From Helicobacter pylori (GTDB taxonomy: Bacteria; Campylobacterota; Campylobacteria; Campylobacterales; Helicobacteraceae): a stretch of DNA of 64,000 nt. The stretch is taken from the NCBI RefSeq assembly GCF_001653455.1, contig NZ_CP011486.1, forward strand, positions 682,001 to 746,000, given 5' to 3'. Shown here piece by piece: positions 34,049-42,497 of the stretch (positions are counted from its first letter, which is position 1; each line of letters begins with the position of its first letter). The notes under the pieces were generated by a model, which saw only the letters and a program-made list of their open reading frames with translations, was not told the origin of the DNA and did not search any database. The position numbers were made by a program, and so were the translations under genes.

Positions 34049-35365
34049 TTAAAAAGGGCTTAAAACCTTAGCGAGTAAGATATTGTCTTTAAAAGCGCTA
34101 GGCACAATCGTATAATGCCCGGGTTGTAAAGGGGTGGTTAAGGCGCTGTCATTGATTAAAATTTCCCCATCCACTTCAGGCGCCCACCTCAAATCCCTTG
34201 CTTTGTAAAAATACTCGCCCTCTTTATTTTCCACTAACGCCTTAATAGGCTTATTCAATAAAGCCTTAAAAGAATTGTTTTGGTGTTTTAAAGCGATTTT
34301 ATTCAAAGCTTTAATGCGAGCGTTGATGATTTTTTTAGGCACTTTCTCCAAAGAATACGCATGCGTGTTTTCTTCAGCGCTAAAAGCAAAAATATTCAAT
34401 CGATCAAATTGGAACTCATCTAAAAACGCGCTCAATTCTTCAAATTCGCCCTCATTTTCTTCCGGATGCCCTACAATAATCGTGCTTCTTATAAAGCTTT
34501 CTTGAACCTGTTTCATGGCATTTAAAAGCTTTAAATGGTGCGCTTGGCTAGAATTACGGCGCATTTTTTTAAGCATGGAATCGCTGATATGCTGGATGGG
34601 CATGTCAAAATAATTTTGAAAAACGGGCGAGTTTTCAATCGCGCCAATCAGCTCTAAAGTGGTGCTAGAGGGGTAGAGGTATAAAATACGAGCGCTCTTT
34701 AAGGCTTGTTGTTTGTCAATCGCCTTGATGAGTTGGATCAAGCCGTCTTTTTGCCCCTTATCGTATAAAAATGAGCTGGAATCTTGAGCGATAAAAGTCA
34801 TGTCCTTATAGCCTTTAAGCGCTAGATCTTCCACTTCTTTTAAAATGGAGTCTAATTCCCTGCTATGCAATTTCCCTTTAAAGCTAGGAATGGCGCAAAA
34901 AGAACATTTTTGGTTACAGCCCTCAGAAATTTTAACATACGCATGCACGCTAGAACCCGTAATAATGCGCGCATTATAATGCTCGCTTAAAAACACTTGC
35001 TCGCTGAATTGGTTTTGTTTTTTAGCGATTAAAATATCAATCTTGTCATAATCCCCCACTCCGGTAAAAATATCCACTTCAGGGATCAATTCTTTGATTT
35101 CATCTTTATAGCGCTCGCTCAAGCACCCGCTCGCAATCAAAAGCGCGTCCTTTTTTTTGTCTTTCGCAGCGTTTAGAATGGTTTGGATACTCTCTTGTTT
35201 AGCACTTTCAATAAAACCGCAAGTGTTAATCAGAATCACATCGGCGTTTTTAGCGTCATCAGTGAGCGTGTAGTTATAGAGCTTGCCTAACATCACCTCT
35301 GAATCCACTAGGTTTTTAGAGCAACCCAATGAGATCAGGCAAAGTTGTTTGTTTTCTTTTTGCAT
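34049..35365 (-). CDS. rimO: Ribosomal protein S12 methylthiotransferase RimO
   Basis: A radical-SAM enzyme that methylthiolates an aspartate of ribosomal protein S12. It has the N-terminal methylthiotransferase domain with cluster cysteines (GCSKN, NTCGF, GCLSER), the radical-SAM motif CNQKCSFCAIP (CxxxCxxC) and a C-terminal TRAM-type domain. The strings GCSKNLVDSEVM and IPSFKGKLHSR separate RimO from MiaB. 438 residues is standard. It is followed on the minus strand, across a 110-base spacer, by the dynamin-like cassette. Confidence 0.95.
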   Translation of the reverse strand: MQKENKQLCLISLGCSKNLVDSEVMLGKLYNYTLTDDAKNADVILINTCGFIESAKQESIQTILNAAKDKKKDALLIASGCLSERYKDEIKELIPEVDIFTGVGDYDKIDILIAKKQNQFSEQVFLSEHYNARIITGSSVHAYVKISEGCNQKCSFCAIPSFKGKLHSRELDSILKEVEDLALKGYKDMTFIAQDSSSFLYDKGQKDGLIQLIKAIDKQQALKSARILYLYPSSTTLELIGAIENSPVFQNYFDMPIQHISDSMLKKMRRNSSQAHHLKLLNAMKQVQESFIRSTIIVGHPEENEGEFEELSAFLDEFQFDRLNIFAFSAEENTHAYSLEKVPKKIINARIKALNKIALKHQNNSFKALLNKPIKALVENKEGEYFYKARDLRWAPEVDGEILINDSALTTPLQPGHYTIVPSAFKDNILLAKVLSPF

Positions 35366-35366
35366 G

Positions 35367-35828
35367 TTAATGGCTTTTGAAGTTTTTCAAATCCACTTCC
35401 CAAAAGAAATCAATCCATTCAGGAGCGTCTTTTAAAAACGCATCGGCTTTGTATTTCGCGCTTGTCTTTTGGAACAAACTCGCGCTATAAAACTTTTTAT
35501 CAGGGTGTTTTTCTTGCAACACTTTAAGCACCGCCTCTAAAGAATTACCGCTATCTACGATTTCATCTACCACCAAAATGGTTTTTAAACGCTCTTTGAT
35601 CGTGGGGATATTTTCAATTTTTAGGGCGTTTTGTCGGTTAGTAGTGTCATAAGAAATCGCATTGATGCCATAAACTTCCCTTAAATTCCAGTGCAAACTC
35701 AAAAAATGCGCCAAAGTCATGCCCCCTCGCATCACGCACACAAGGGCTTCTGGGATACCGCAAATGCGTTCTACTTGTTCCACCAACTCCAAGCTGTCTT
35801 TCAAAAAGGTTTCATAAGAATAATGCAT
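35367..35828 (-). CDS. gpt: Purine phosphoribosyltransferase
   Basis: A 153-residue type I phosphoribosyltransferase that salvages a purine base with PRPP. The PRPP-binding motif is LVVDEIVDSGNSLEAVL (about 88-104). VCVMRGGMTLAHFLS is the pyrophosphate loop and EWIDFFWE lies in the C-terminal hood. Resemblance to xanthine-guanine enzymes (Gpt) is the usual annotation; hypoxanthine use is possible. It abuts rimO (one base apart) and lies 8 bases after the aminotransferase. Confidence 0.82.
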   Translation of the reverse strand: MHYSYETFLKDSLELVEQVERICGIPEALVCVMRGGMTLAHFLSLHWNLREVYGINAISYDTTNRQNALKIENIPTIKERLKTILVVDEIVDSGNSLEAVLKVLQEKHPDKKFYSASLFQKTSAKYKADAFLKDAPEWIDFFWEVDLKNFKSH

Positions 35829-35836
35829 TGTGATCC

Positions 35837-36946
35837 TTAAATTTCATGATATTGCTTTAAAAAAGTTGCATTCGCCACGCCATCAAACTCCCTTAAATGC
35901 AAATCGTTTAGGGCTAATTCTAGGGCGTTTAAGGCGTAAGCGCTTTTATAAACAGGAATGATTCCCATGTGATTGATGCGAATGAGCGTATCTTGATAAG
36001 GCTCTTGCCCACCTGCAAATTGCACCTGGTATTTTTCTTTTAAAAGATTTCGCAATTCTTTAGCATGCTCGCTAACAATCGTTGTCATGCTCAAACTTGG
36101 GCTTTTAGGGAAAATCTTTAAACCTAGCGCTAAAACGGCTTTTTGAGTGGCTAGAGCGGTTCTTTTAGTCTCTTTATAGAGCGCTTCAAAGCCCCCTAAA
36201 TTTTGCACCAATTCAAAATAGCGTTGCAAGCCTAAAGTGTGCAAAATAGGAGCGGTGTAGCTTGTGGTGTTATTCCTTTGGTTTTTCAATTCGCTCTTTA
36301 AATTGAAATAAAACCCTATGTTGCACTCTTCTATGCGATCAATGGCCTTTTGGCTCAATGCAATCAAACTCATCGCCGGAGGCAGCATGAACGCTTTTTG
36401 ACTCCCCCCAATGAGTGCATCTATATGTTTTATTTCTAAAGGTTCAACCCCTAAAGCGGTGATCGCATCCACGATCACAAAAATATTTGGGTTGGTTTCT
36501 TTGATCGCTTGCGCGATTTCTTCTACAGGGTGTCTTAACCCCCCACTAGACTCGCATGCTTGGATGCAAAACGCATCAATATTAGGGTTAGCCTTAAGTG
36601 CGTTTAATATTTCATCTACTTTGGCCGGCGTGTCCCACTCATAGACTAATTCATGGGCTTTGATTGAATGGGCTTTAGCGATCTTGCCAAACCTTTCGCC
36701 AAACTTACCTGCATTAACAAACAGCAATTCCTTTTGGCACAAGGAAAGCGCGCTCGCTTCCATAGCCCCTGTCCCGCTGCTGCTTAAAAGCAACACTTCT
36801 TCTAAACCTGTCATTTTTTTTAAATTTTCTCGCACGCTTTGAAAAATATTTTCAAAATCTTTGGTGCGGTGGTGGGGCATTTGCTGAGAAAAGCTTGAAC
36901 GCATCTCTTCACTAATCGCCACCGGGCCTGGAGTAAAAAGCAACAT
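35837..36946 (-). CDS. Class V aminotransferase (SerC/alanine-glyoxylate type)
   Basis: A PLP enzyme of 369 residues from the ATG at MLLFTPGPVAISEE; a frame 15 codons longer starts at 36991 but adds non-family sequence. Family landmarks are TPGPVAIS, LLSSSGTGAMEAS, VDAITALGVEPL and the PLP-lysine GGSQKAF (about residue 190). The orthologue HP0736 is usually annotated as phosphoserine aminotransferase, which would serve serine synthesis, although the sequence resembles the alanine-glyoxylate/serine-pyruvate branch more than enteric SerC. Confidence 0.82.
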   Translation of the reverse strand: MLLFTPGPVAISEEMRSSFSQQMPHHRTKDFENIFQSVRENLKKMTGLEEVLLLSSSGTGAMEASALSLCQKELLFVNAGKFGERFGKIAKAHSIKAHELVYEWDTPAKVDEILNALKANPNIDAFCIQACESSGGLRHPVEEIAQAIKETNPNIFVIVDAITALGVEPLEIKHIDALIGGSQKAFMLPPAMSLIALSQKAIDRIEECNIGFYFNLKSELKNQRNNTTSYTAPILHTLGLQRYFELVQNLGGFEALYKETKRTALATQKAVLALGLKIFPKSPSLSMTTIVSEHAKELRNLLKEKYQVQFAGGQEPYQDTLIRINHMGIIPVYKSAYALNALELALNDLHLREFDGVANATFLKQYHEI

Positions 36947-37092
36947 TTTAAAATTAACCTTTATTTTTAAAGAAGATTTAGAATCGATCATACTAAAAGC
37001 GCGCTTAAAATTAAGCCTTATTGTTTAAAAATCGCTTTTTAATGGGGATAAAATGCTAAAATGCTCTCATTAAAAAGAATTTAAGGCAATGA

Positions 37093-37569
37093 TTGGATAA
37101 ATTTAATTGGCACGCGTGTTTTTTAACCCTTTTTTTTAGCGGATATTCTAAAAAAGCTCCTGGAACGATAGGGAGTTTAGTGGCGTTGTTACTAGGCTTA
37201 CCTATTTTAGCTTTTTCGGCTAACACTTTGTTTTTAGGGGCAATCTTTATTGGGCTTATCGCTATCGCTCAAATAGACAAAGAAGAAGAAGAGACTAAAA
37301 GGCATGACAGCTCTTACATTGTGATAGACGAATTAGTGGGCATGTGGCTTGCTATGGCGATTAGCGGGTTATCGTTAGCGGGGGTGGTTTTGAGCTTTAT
37401 CTTTTTTAGGATCTATGATATTACTAAGCCCTCACTCATTGGCACAATAGACAAAGAAGTTAAAGGAGGGTTAGGGGTAGTGGCTGATGACGCTTTGGCT
37501 GGCGTTTTAGCTGGGTTAAGCGTGTTATTGGTGATCAATATTTTGGGGTTTTTTAACATCAAACTTTGA
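37093..37569 (+). CDS. pgpA: Phosphatidylglycerophosphatase A
   Basis: An inner-membrane enzyme that dephosphorylates phosphatidylglycerophosphate to phosphatidylglycerol. The 158 residues contain the family strings TLFFSGYSKKAPGTIGSL, HDSSYIVIDELVGMWLA and FRIYDITKPSLIG…DDALAGVLAG, with 3-4 hydrophobic helices. The start is a TTG at 37093 with AAGG ten bases upstream; no ATG is in frame. First gene of a plus-strand run pgpA-ddl-hydrolase-murF-HIT-prs. Confidence 0.9.
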   Translation: MDKFNWHACFLTLFFSGYSKKAPGTIGSLVALLLGLPILAFSANTLFLGAIFIGLIAIAQIDKEEEETKRHDSSYIVIDELVGMWLAMAISGLSLAGVVLSFIFFRIYDITKPSLIGTIDKEVKGGLGVVADDALAGVLAGLSVLLVINILGFFNIKL

Positions 37570-37642
37570 AGTTAAGAAAATTCAAAAGCCTTTTTTTAGG
37601 TAAAATAGATAGACTTTATTGCAATCGTTTTTAGGGAGTTTT

Positions 37643-38689
37643 ATGGTGGAATTTTGCGTTTTATTTGGTGGGGCGAGTTTTGAGCATGAAATCAGCATTG
37701 TGAGCGCGATCGCGCTTAAAGAAGCATTGAAAGATCAAATTAAATATTTTATTTTTTTAGATGAAAACCATCATTTTTACTTGATTGAAAAATCCAACAT
37801 GCATTCAAAATACTTCGCTCAAATCAAAGAAAAAAAATTACCCCCCCTAATGCTTGCACACAATGGTTTGTTTAAAAACTCGTTTTTAGGCGCTAAAACC
37901 ATAGAATTACCTTTAATGATCAATCTTGTGCATGGGGGCGATGGCGAAGATGGGAAATTAGCGAGCTTGTTAGAATTTTATCGTATCGCTTTTATAGGCC
38001 CTAGAGTTGAAGCGAGCGTGTTGAGCTATAACAAACATTTAACCAAGCTTTATGCTAAAAATTTAGGGGTAAAGGCTTTAGATCACATTCTTTTGAATGA
38101 AAAAAACCGCGCTAACGCCCTAGATTTGATCAAGTTTGATTTTCCTTTCATTGTCAAACCTAATAGCGCCGGGAGCTCTTTAGGGGTGAGTGTTGTGAAA
38201 GAAGAAAAAGAATTAGCCTACGCTTTAGATGGCGCGTTTGAATATTCCAAAGAAGTCTTGATAGAACCCTTCATTCAAGGCGTGAAAGAATACAATTTGG
38301 CCGGTTGCAAGATCAAAAAGGATTTTTATTTTTCCTATGTTGAAGAGCCTAACAAACAAGAGTTTTTGGATTTCAAGCAAAAATATTTGGATTTTTCACG
38401 CGCCAAAGCCCCTAAAGCTGACATTCCTAACGCTTTAGAAGAACAATTGAGAGAAAATTTTAAAAAACTCTATAACGATTTGTTTGATGGCGCGATCATT
38501 CGTTGCGATTTTTTTGTCATAGATAATGAAGTGTATCTTAATGAGATCAACCCCATTCCTGGCAGTTTGGCGCATTATTTGTTTGATGATTTTAAAACAA
38601 CGCTAGAAAATTTAGCCCAATCATTACCTAAAACCCCTAAAATCCAAATCAAAAACTCTTATTTGTTGCAGATCCAAAAGAATAAGTAA
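37643..38689 (+). CDS. ddl: D-alanine-D-alanine ligase
   Basis: An ATP-grasp enzyme that joins two D-alanines for peptidoglycan precursors. VLFGGASFEHEISI is the N-terminal signature, VKPNSAGSSLGVSVV the ATP-loop region and LNEINPIPGSLAHY the metal site. From the ATG at 37643 (AGGGAG just before) it has 348 residues; an upstream TTG adds eight codons and is rejected. Its TAA shares an A with the ATG of the next gene. Confidence 0.95.
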   Translation: MVEFCVLFGGASFEHEISIVSAIALKEALKDQIKYFIFLDENHHFYLIEKSNMHSKYFAQIKEKKLPPLMLAHNGLFKNSFLGAKTIELPLMINLVHGGDGEDGKLASLLEFYRIAFIGPRVEASVLSYNKHLTKLYAKNLGVKALDHILLNEKNRANALDLIKFDFPFIVKPNSAGSSLGVSVVKEEKELAYALDGAFEYSKEVLIEPFIQGVKEYNLAGCKIKKDFYFSYVEEPNKQEFLDFKQKYLDFSRAKAPKADIPNALEEQLRENFKKLYNDLFDGAIIRCDFFVIDNEVYLNEINPIPGSLAHYLFDDFKTTLENLAQSLPKTPKIQIKNSYLLQIQKNK

Positions 38690-39414
38690 TGGCCAAACGC
38701 AGTGTCGCTTATTTAGGGAGCGTTTTTGACATTTCCTACACTTTTATAGACCACCATAGCCCTTTAAACGCCCTGTTTTTGCATGGTTGGGGGAGTTCTA
38801 AGGAAGTGATGCAACAAGCGTTTCAACGCTGTTTTTTAAATTACAACCATTTGTATGTGGATTTACCCGGTTTCAATCAAAGCCCTAATGATGAAAAAGT
38901 CTTAGAAACTAAAGATTATGCTAATATCATCAATCTATTCTTAAAAAGCGTGGGTAAAAAAGCGCATGTTATTTTTGGGCATAGTTTTGGAGGGAAAGTA
39001 GCGATCTTGTGTGAAAACGAGCGCCTTATTTTGTTGAGCAGTGCAGGGATCTTAGAGCCAAAACCTTTAAAAGTGCGTTGTAAAATCCTTTTAGCTAAAA
39101 TCTTTAAAAAATTAGGCTTGAATCTAGGGTTTTTGAGGAGCAAGGACGCCATTAATCTTAATCAAGTGATGTATGAAACCTTTAAAAAAGTCGTTATTGA
39201 AGACTTTAGCGATCATTTCAAACGATGCGAGAAAGAAGTTTTATTATTTTGGGGTAAAGATGATAAAGCAACCCCCTTAAGCTCCGCTCAAAAAATGCAA
39301 ACTTTATTAAAAAAAAGCAAATTATTTGTTTTAGAAGGGGATCATTTCTTTTTTTTAAACCAAGCGAAAGAGATTGAAAAACTCATGGAGAATTATGATC
39401 ATGCAAAGTCCTAG
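38689..39414 (+). CDS. Alpha/beta-hydrolase
   Basis: A 241-residue cytoplasmic alpha/beta-hydrolase fold protein. The oxyanion segment LFLHGWGSSKE, the nucleophile elbow GHSFGGK (Ser about 96), the acid LLFWGKDDKATP and the late His in EGDHFFFL form a complete catalytic set. The substrate is unknown; it is often annotated by similarity to dienoate hydrolases. It sits between ddl and murF, overlapping both, so it is co-expressed with D-Ala-D-Ala synthesis; whether it acts on the cell wall is only an inference. Confidence 0.82.
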   Translation: MAKRSVAYLGSVFDISYTFIDHHSPLNALFLHGWGSSKEVMQQAFQRCFLNYNHLYVDLPGFNQSPNDEKVLETKDYANIINLFLKSVGKKAHVIFGHSFGGKVAILCENERLILLSSAGILEPKPLKVRCKILLAKIFKKLGLNLGFLRSKDAINLNQVMYETFKKVVIEDFSDHFKRCEKEVLLFWGKDDKATPLSSAQKMQTLLKKSKLFVLEGDHFFFLNQAKEIEKLMENYDHAKS

Positions 39415-40882
39415 TTGGCTGGATTTAGCGTTTCGTTGGCTCTTTGTAACAGGGCTTGGCTATTATGTAATGACCTTGTTGCAATGGTATCATTACAGCG
39501 TGTTTAGGATCTTAACCAAGCATCATAAAATGCGTTGGCATGGGATTTATTTTGTGTTGCCTTTAGGGGTGTTTATCCTATCGTATGCTTTCAAAATGCC
39601 ATTTGTTTTTGATTTCTTTTGCGGCGTTATTCAAATACCCATGCTCGTTATTTGGGCTAAGCGCAACGACAAGCCTCTAGTTTTCACGCCAAGGGTGAAG
39701 CGCTTTTTTATTTTTTTATTGCTATTTTTAATCTTGCATGAAATCTTAAACATAGAATTAGTTTCTTTAAGCGGAATCTCGCTCGCGCTGGGTTATTTGT
39801 GTTTATTCGTGTTCGTTTTAAGTGCTTCTTTAATCTTTGAAAAAGTCTTATCCAAGCAGTATTTGCAAATCGCTAAAGATAAAATCGCCTCTTTAAAAAA
39901 TCTAAAAGTCATCGCCATTACCGGGAGTTTTGGGAAAACCAGCACCAAAAATTTCTTGCATCAAATCTTGCAAACCACATTCAATGTGCATGCAAGCCCT
40001 AAAAGCGTCAATACCCTTTTAGGCATTGCAAGCGACATTAACCAAAATTTAGAGGATAGTAGCGAAATTTATATCGCTGAAGCCGGGGCAAGGAATAAGG
40101 GCGATATTAAAGACATCACCCGCCTCATTGAACCGCACCTTGCCGTGATCGCAGAAGTGGGCGAACAGCATTTAGAATATTTTAAAACTTTAGAAAATAT
40201 TTGCGAGACTAAAGCGGAATTATTAGATTCAAAACGCTTAGAAAACGCCTTTTGTTACTCCATAGAAAAAATCAAACCCTATGCCCCTAATAACGCCCCT
40301 TTAATAGATTATTCTAGCCTGGTTAAAAACATCCAATCCACTTTAAAAGGCACTTCTTTTGAAATGCTTTTAGACGGCGTTTGGGAAAGTTTTGAAACGA
40401 AAGTTTTAGGTGCATTTAACGCTTATAATATCGCTTTAGCTATTTTAATCGCCAAGCATTTAGGTTTAGAAACAGAAAGGATCAAACGGCTTGTGTTGGA
40501 TCTCAACCCTATTGCCCATCGTTTGCAACTTTTGGAAGTGAATCAAAAAGTCATTATAGACGATAGCTTTAATGGGAATTTAAAAGGCATGTTAGAGGGC
40601 ATTCGTTTAGCGAGCTTGTATGAAGGGCGTAAGGTCATTGTAACGCCAGGATTAGTGGAAAGCAATACAGAAAACAATGAAATTTTAGCGGAAAAAATCA
40701 ATGAAGTCTTTGATGTCGCTATCATCACAGGGGAGTTAAATTCTAAAACGATTGCATCCCATTTAAAGAAACCTCAAAAAATCTTACTCAAAGATAAGGG
40801 GCAATTAGAAAATATCTTGCAAGCCACTACGATTCAAGGCGATTTGATTTTATTTGCTAATGACGCCCCCAATTACATTTAG
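39401..40882 (+). CDS. murF: UDP-MurNAc-tripeptide D-alanyl-D-alanine ligase
   Basis: MurF adds the D-Ala-D-Ala made by Ddl to the peptidoglycan precursor. The Mur ATP loop is AITGSFGKTSTKNFL (about 178-192), followed by AEAGARNKGDI, VGEQHLEYF and the C-terminal IDDSFNGN. Unlike enteric MurF, residues 1-160 form a membrane-rich extension with about four hydrophobic segments, so this enzyme is probably anchored in the inner membrane. I use the ATG at 39401 (MQSPSWLDLAF, 493 residues), which overlaps the hydrolase by 14 bases. Confidence 0.93.
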   Translation: MQSPSWLDLAFRWLFVTGLGYYVMTLLQWYHYSVFRILTKHHKMRWHGIYFVLPLGVFILSYAFKMPFVFDFFCGVIQIPMLVIWAKRNDKPLVFTPRVKRFFIFLLLFLILHEILNIELVSLSGISLALGYLCLFVFVLSASLIFEKVLSKQYLQIAKDKIASLKNLKVIAITGSFGKTSTKNFLHQILQTTFNVHASPKSVNTLLGIASDINQNLEDSSEIYIAEAGARNKGDIKDITRLIEPHLAVIAEVGEQHLEYFKTLENICETKAELLDSKRLENAFCYSIEKIKPYAPNNAPLIDYSSLVKNIQSTLKGTSFEMLLDGVWESFETKVLGAFNAYNIALAILIAKHLGLETERIKRLVLDLNPIAHRLQLLEVNQKVIIDDSFNGNLKGMLEGIRLASLYEGRKVIVTPGLVESNTENNEILAEKINEVFDVAIITGELNSKTIASHLKKPQKILLKDKGQLENILQATTIQGDLILFANDAPNYI

Positions 40883-40885
40883 GAA

Positions 40886-41377
40886 ATGAACATGCAACAT
40901 TTATACGCTCCTTGGCGCGAACATTATTTGAAAGAGAAAGTTAAGAATTGTGTTTTTTGCGAGATCTCTCAAAACCCTACAAAAGATTTAGAAAACAGAG
41001 TGCTTTATAGAGATAGTGATCTTTTTATCGTGATGAACGCCTACCCTTATAACCCAGGGCATTTGTTGATCATTCCCCATGCGCATCAAGCGAGCGTGGA
41101 ACTTTTAGAGATTAACACTTGGTTGAACATGAATGCATTAGCGCCTAAAGTATTAAAAGCGTTGTATGCTTATGGCGCTCAAGGGATCAATTTAGGTTTG
41201 AATTTGCACAGAAACGCCGGAGCAGGGATCCCAGAGCATTTGCACATGCATTTAGTGCCTAGGTTTTTAGGGGATAGCAATTTTATGAGTGTTGTCGCTC
41301 AAACCAGAGTGTGCGGGATTGATTTGAATGAAACTTATCTCGCATTAAAAAATTTATTAGAAAAGGAGCTTGGTTGA
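40886..41377 (+). CDS. HIT-family nucleotide hydrolase
   Basis: A 163-residue histidine-triad protein (Ap4A hydrolase/phosphorylase-like branch). The zinc-binding start CVFCEI and the nucleotide-binding catalytic motif EHLHMHLVPR (HxHxHxx, middle His as nucleophile) are intact. It follows murF by three bases. Likely cleans up dinucleoside polyphosphates or adenylated amines. Confidence 0.92.
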   Translation: MNMQHLYAPWREHYLKEKVKNCVFCEISQNPTKDLENRVLYRDSDLFIVMNAYPYNPGHLLIIPHAHQASVELLEINTWLNMNALAPKVLKALYAYGAQGINLGLNLHRNAGAGIPEHLHMHLVPRFLGDSNFMSVVAQTRVCGIDLNETYLALKNLLEKELG

Positions 41378-41438
41378 AAATTAACGCTTTTAGTTTGGGT
41401 GTGTTACAATTATTTTTAATTCATTTTAGGGAGTGTCA

Positions 41439-42398
41439 ATGATGAAAGCGTGTGGGTTTAAAACAAAGATGCGTGGGTTTAAGATTTTTTCAGGGAGCGC
41501 TCACCCTGCCTTTGGTAAGGAAGTGTCAAAGCATTTAGGCATTCCTTTATCCAAAGCGATGATCGGGAAATTCAGCGATGGCGAAATCAATATCCAAATC
41601 AGCGAATCGGTGCGCGGTAAAGATATTTTTATTATCCAGCCCACTTGCGTGCCTGTGAATGACAATTTAATGGAATTGTTAGTCATGGTAGATGCTTTAA
41701 GGCGCAGTTCGGCCAATTCTATCACGGCGGTGTTGCCGTATTTTGGCTATGCAAGACAGGACAGAAAAGCGGCTCCAAGAGTGCCTATCACGGCTAAAAT
41801 GGTCGCTAATTTGATGCAAGAAGTGGGGATTGAAAGGATCATCACGATGGATTTGCATGCCGGGCAAATCCAAGGCTTTTTTGATGTGCCGGTGGATAAT
41901 TTATACGGCTCTATCGTTTTTAGAGATTATATCCGCTCTAAAGCGCTCAAAAACCCCGTGATCGCTAGCCCTGATGTGGGTGGGGTTACAAGGGCTAGGT
42001 ATTTTGCTAATCAAATGGGCTTGGATTTAATCATCGTGGATAAGCGCCGTGAAAAAGCCAATGAAAGCGAAGTGATGAACATTATCGGCTCTGCCAAGGA
42101 GCGAGATGTGATTTTAGTAGATGACATGATTGATACGGCAGGCACGATCTGTAAAGCCGCTTTGGCTTTAAAAGAGCAAGGGGCGACTTCTGTGATGGCG
42201 TTAGGCACGCATGCGGTTTTGAGCGGGAATGCAATCAAGCGCATTAAAGAAAGCGCGTTAGATGAAGTGGTGGTAACTAATTCCATTCCTTTGGCTCAAA
42301 AATGCGACAAAATCACCACTTTAAGCGTAGCTCCTTTATTTGCAGAAGTCATTAGAAGGATTTATCATAACGAAAGCGTTCAATCGCTCTTCACTTAA
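41439..42398 (+). CDS. prs: Ribose-phosphate pyrophosphokinase
   Basis: Makes PRPP from ribose-5-phosphate and ATP for nucleotide, His and Trp synthesis and for salvage (see the phosphoribosyltransferase at 35367). Conserved motifs are KFSDGEINIQI, the flexible loop YFGYARQDRKAAPR, MDLHAGQIQGFFD and the PRPP loop ILVDDMIDTAGT. I chose the ATG at 41439, with AGGGAG eight bases before; a GTG two codons earlier is in frame. 319 residues, normal length. Confidence 0.96.
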   Translation: MMKACGFKTKMRGFKIFSGSAHPAFGKEVSKHLGIPLSKAMIGKFSDGEINIQISESVRGKDIFIIQPTCVPVNDNLMELLVMVDALRRSSANSITAVLPYFGYARQDRKAAPRVPITAKMVANLMQEVGIERIITMDLHAGQIQGFFDVPVDNLYGSIVFRDYIRSKALKNPVIASPDVGGVTRARYFANQMGLDLIIVDKRREKANESEVMNIIGSAKERDVILVDDMIDTAGTICKAALALKEQGATSVMALGTHAVLSGNAIKRIKESALDEVVVTNSIPLAQKCDKITTLSVAPLFAEVIRRIYHNESVQSLFT

Positions 42399-42420
42399 AA
42401 AGGGGATAAAAGTGTGGGAG

Positions 42421-42497
42421 TGGTGGATTCTGTAGGACTTGAACCTACGACCAATCGGTTATGAGCCGAGCGCTCTGACCAGCTGAGCTAAGAATCC
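42421..42497 (-). tRNA. tRNA with CAT anticodon, probably tRNA-Ile2
   Basis: The minus strand folds into a full cloverleaf: acceptor GGATTCT/AGAATCC, D stem GCTC/GAGC, anticodon loop CTCATAA (anticodon CAT), T stem GTAGG/CCTAC with loop TTCAAGT, discriminator A and an encoded CCA. CAT could be elongator Met or the lysidine-modified Ile2. The variable loop TGGTC and T loop TTCAAGT match E. coli Ile2 rather than its elongator Met, so I favour Ile2. C27-T43 is a mismatch at the top of the anticodon stem. Confidence 0.93.
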
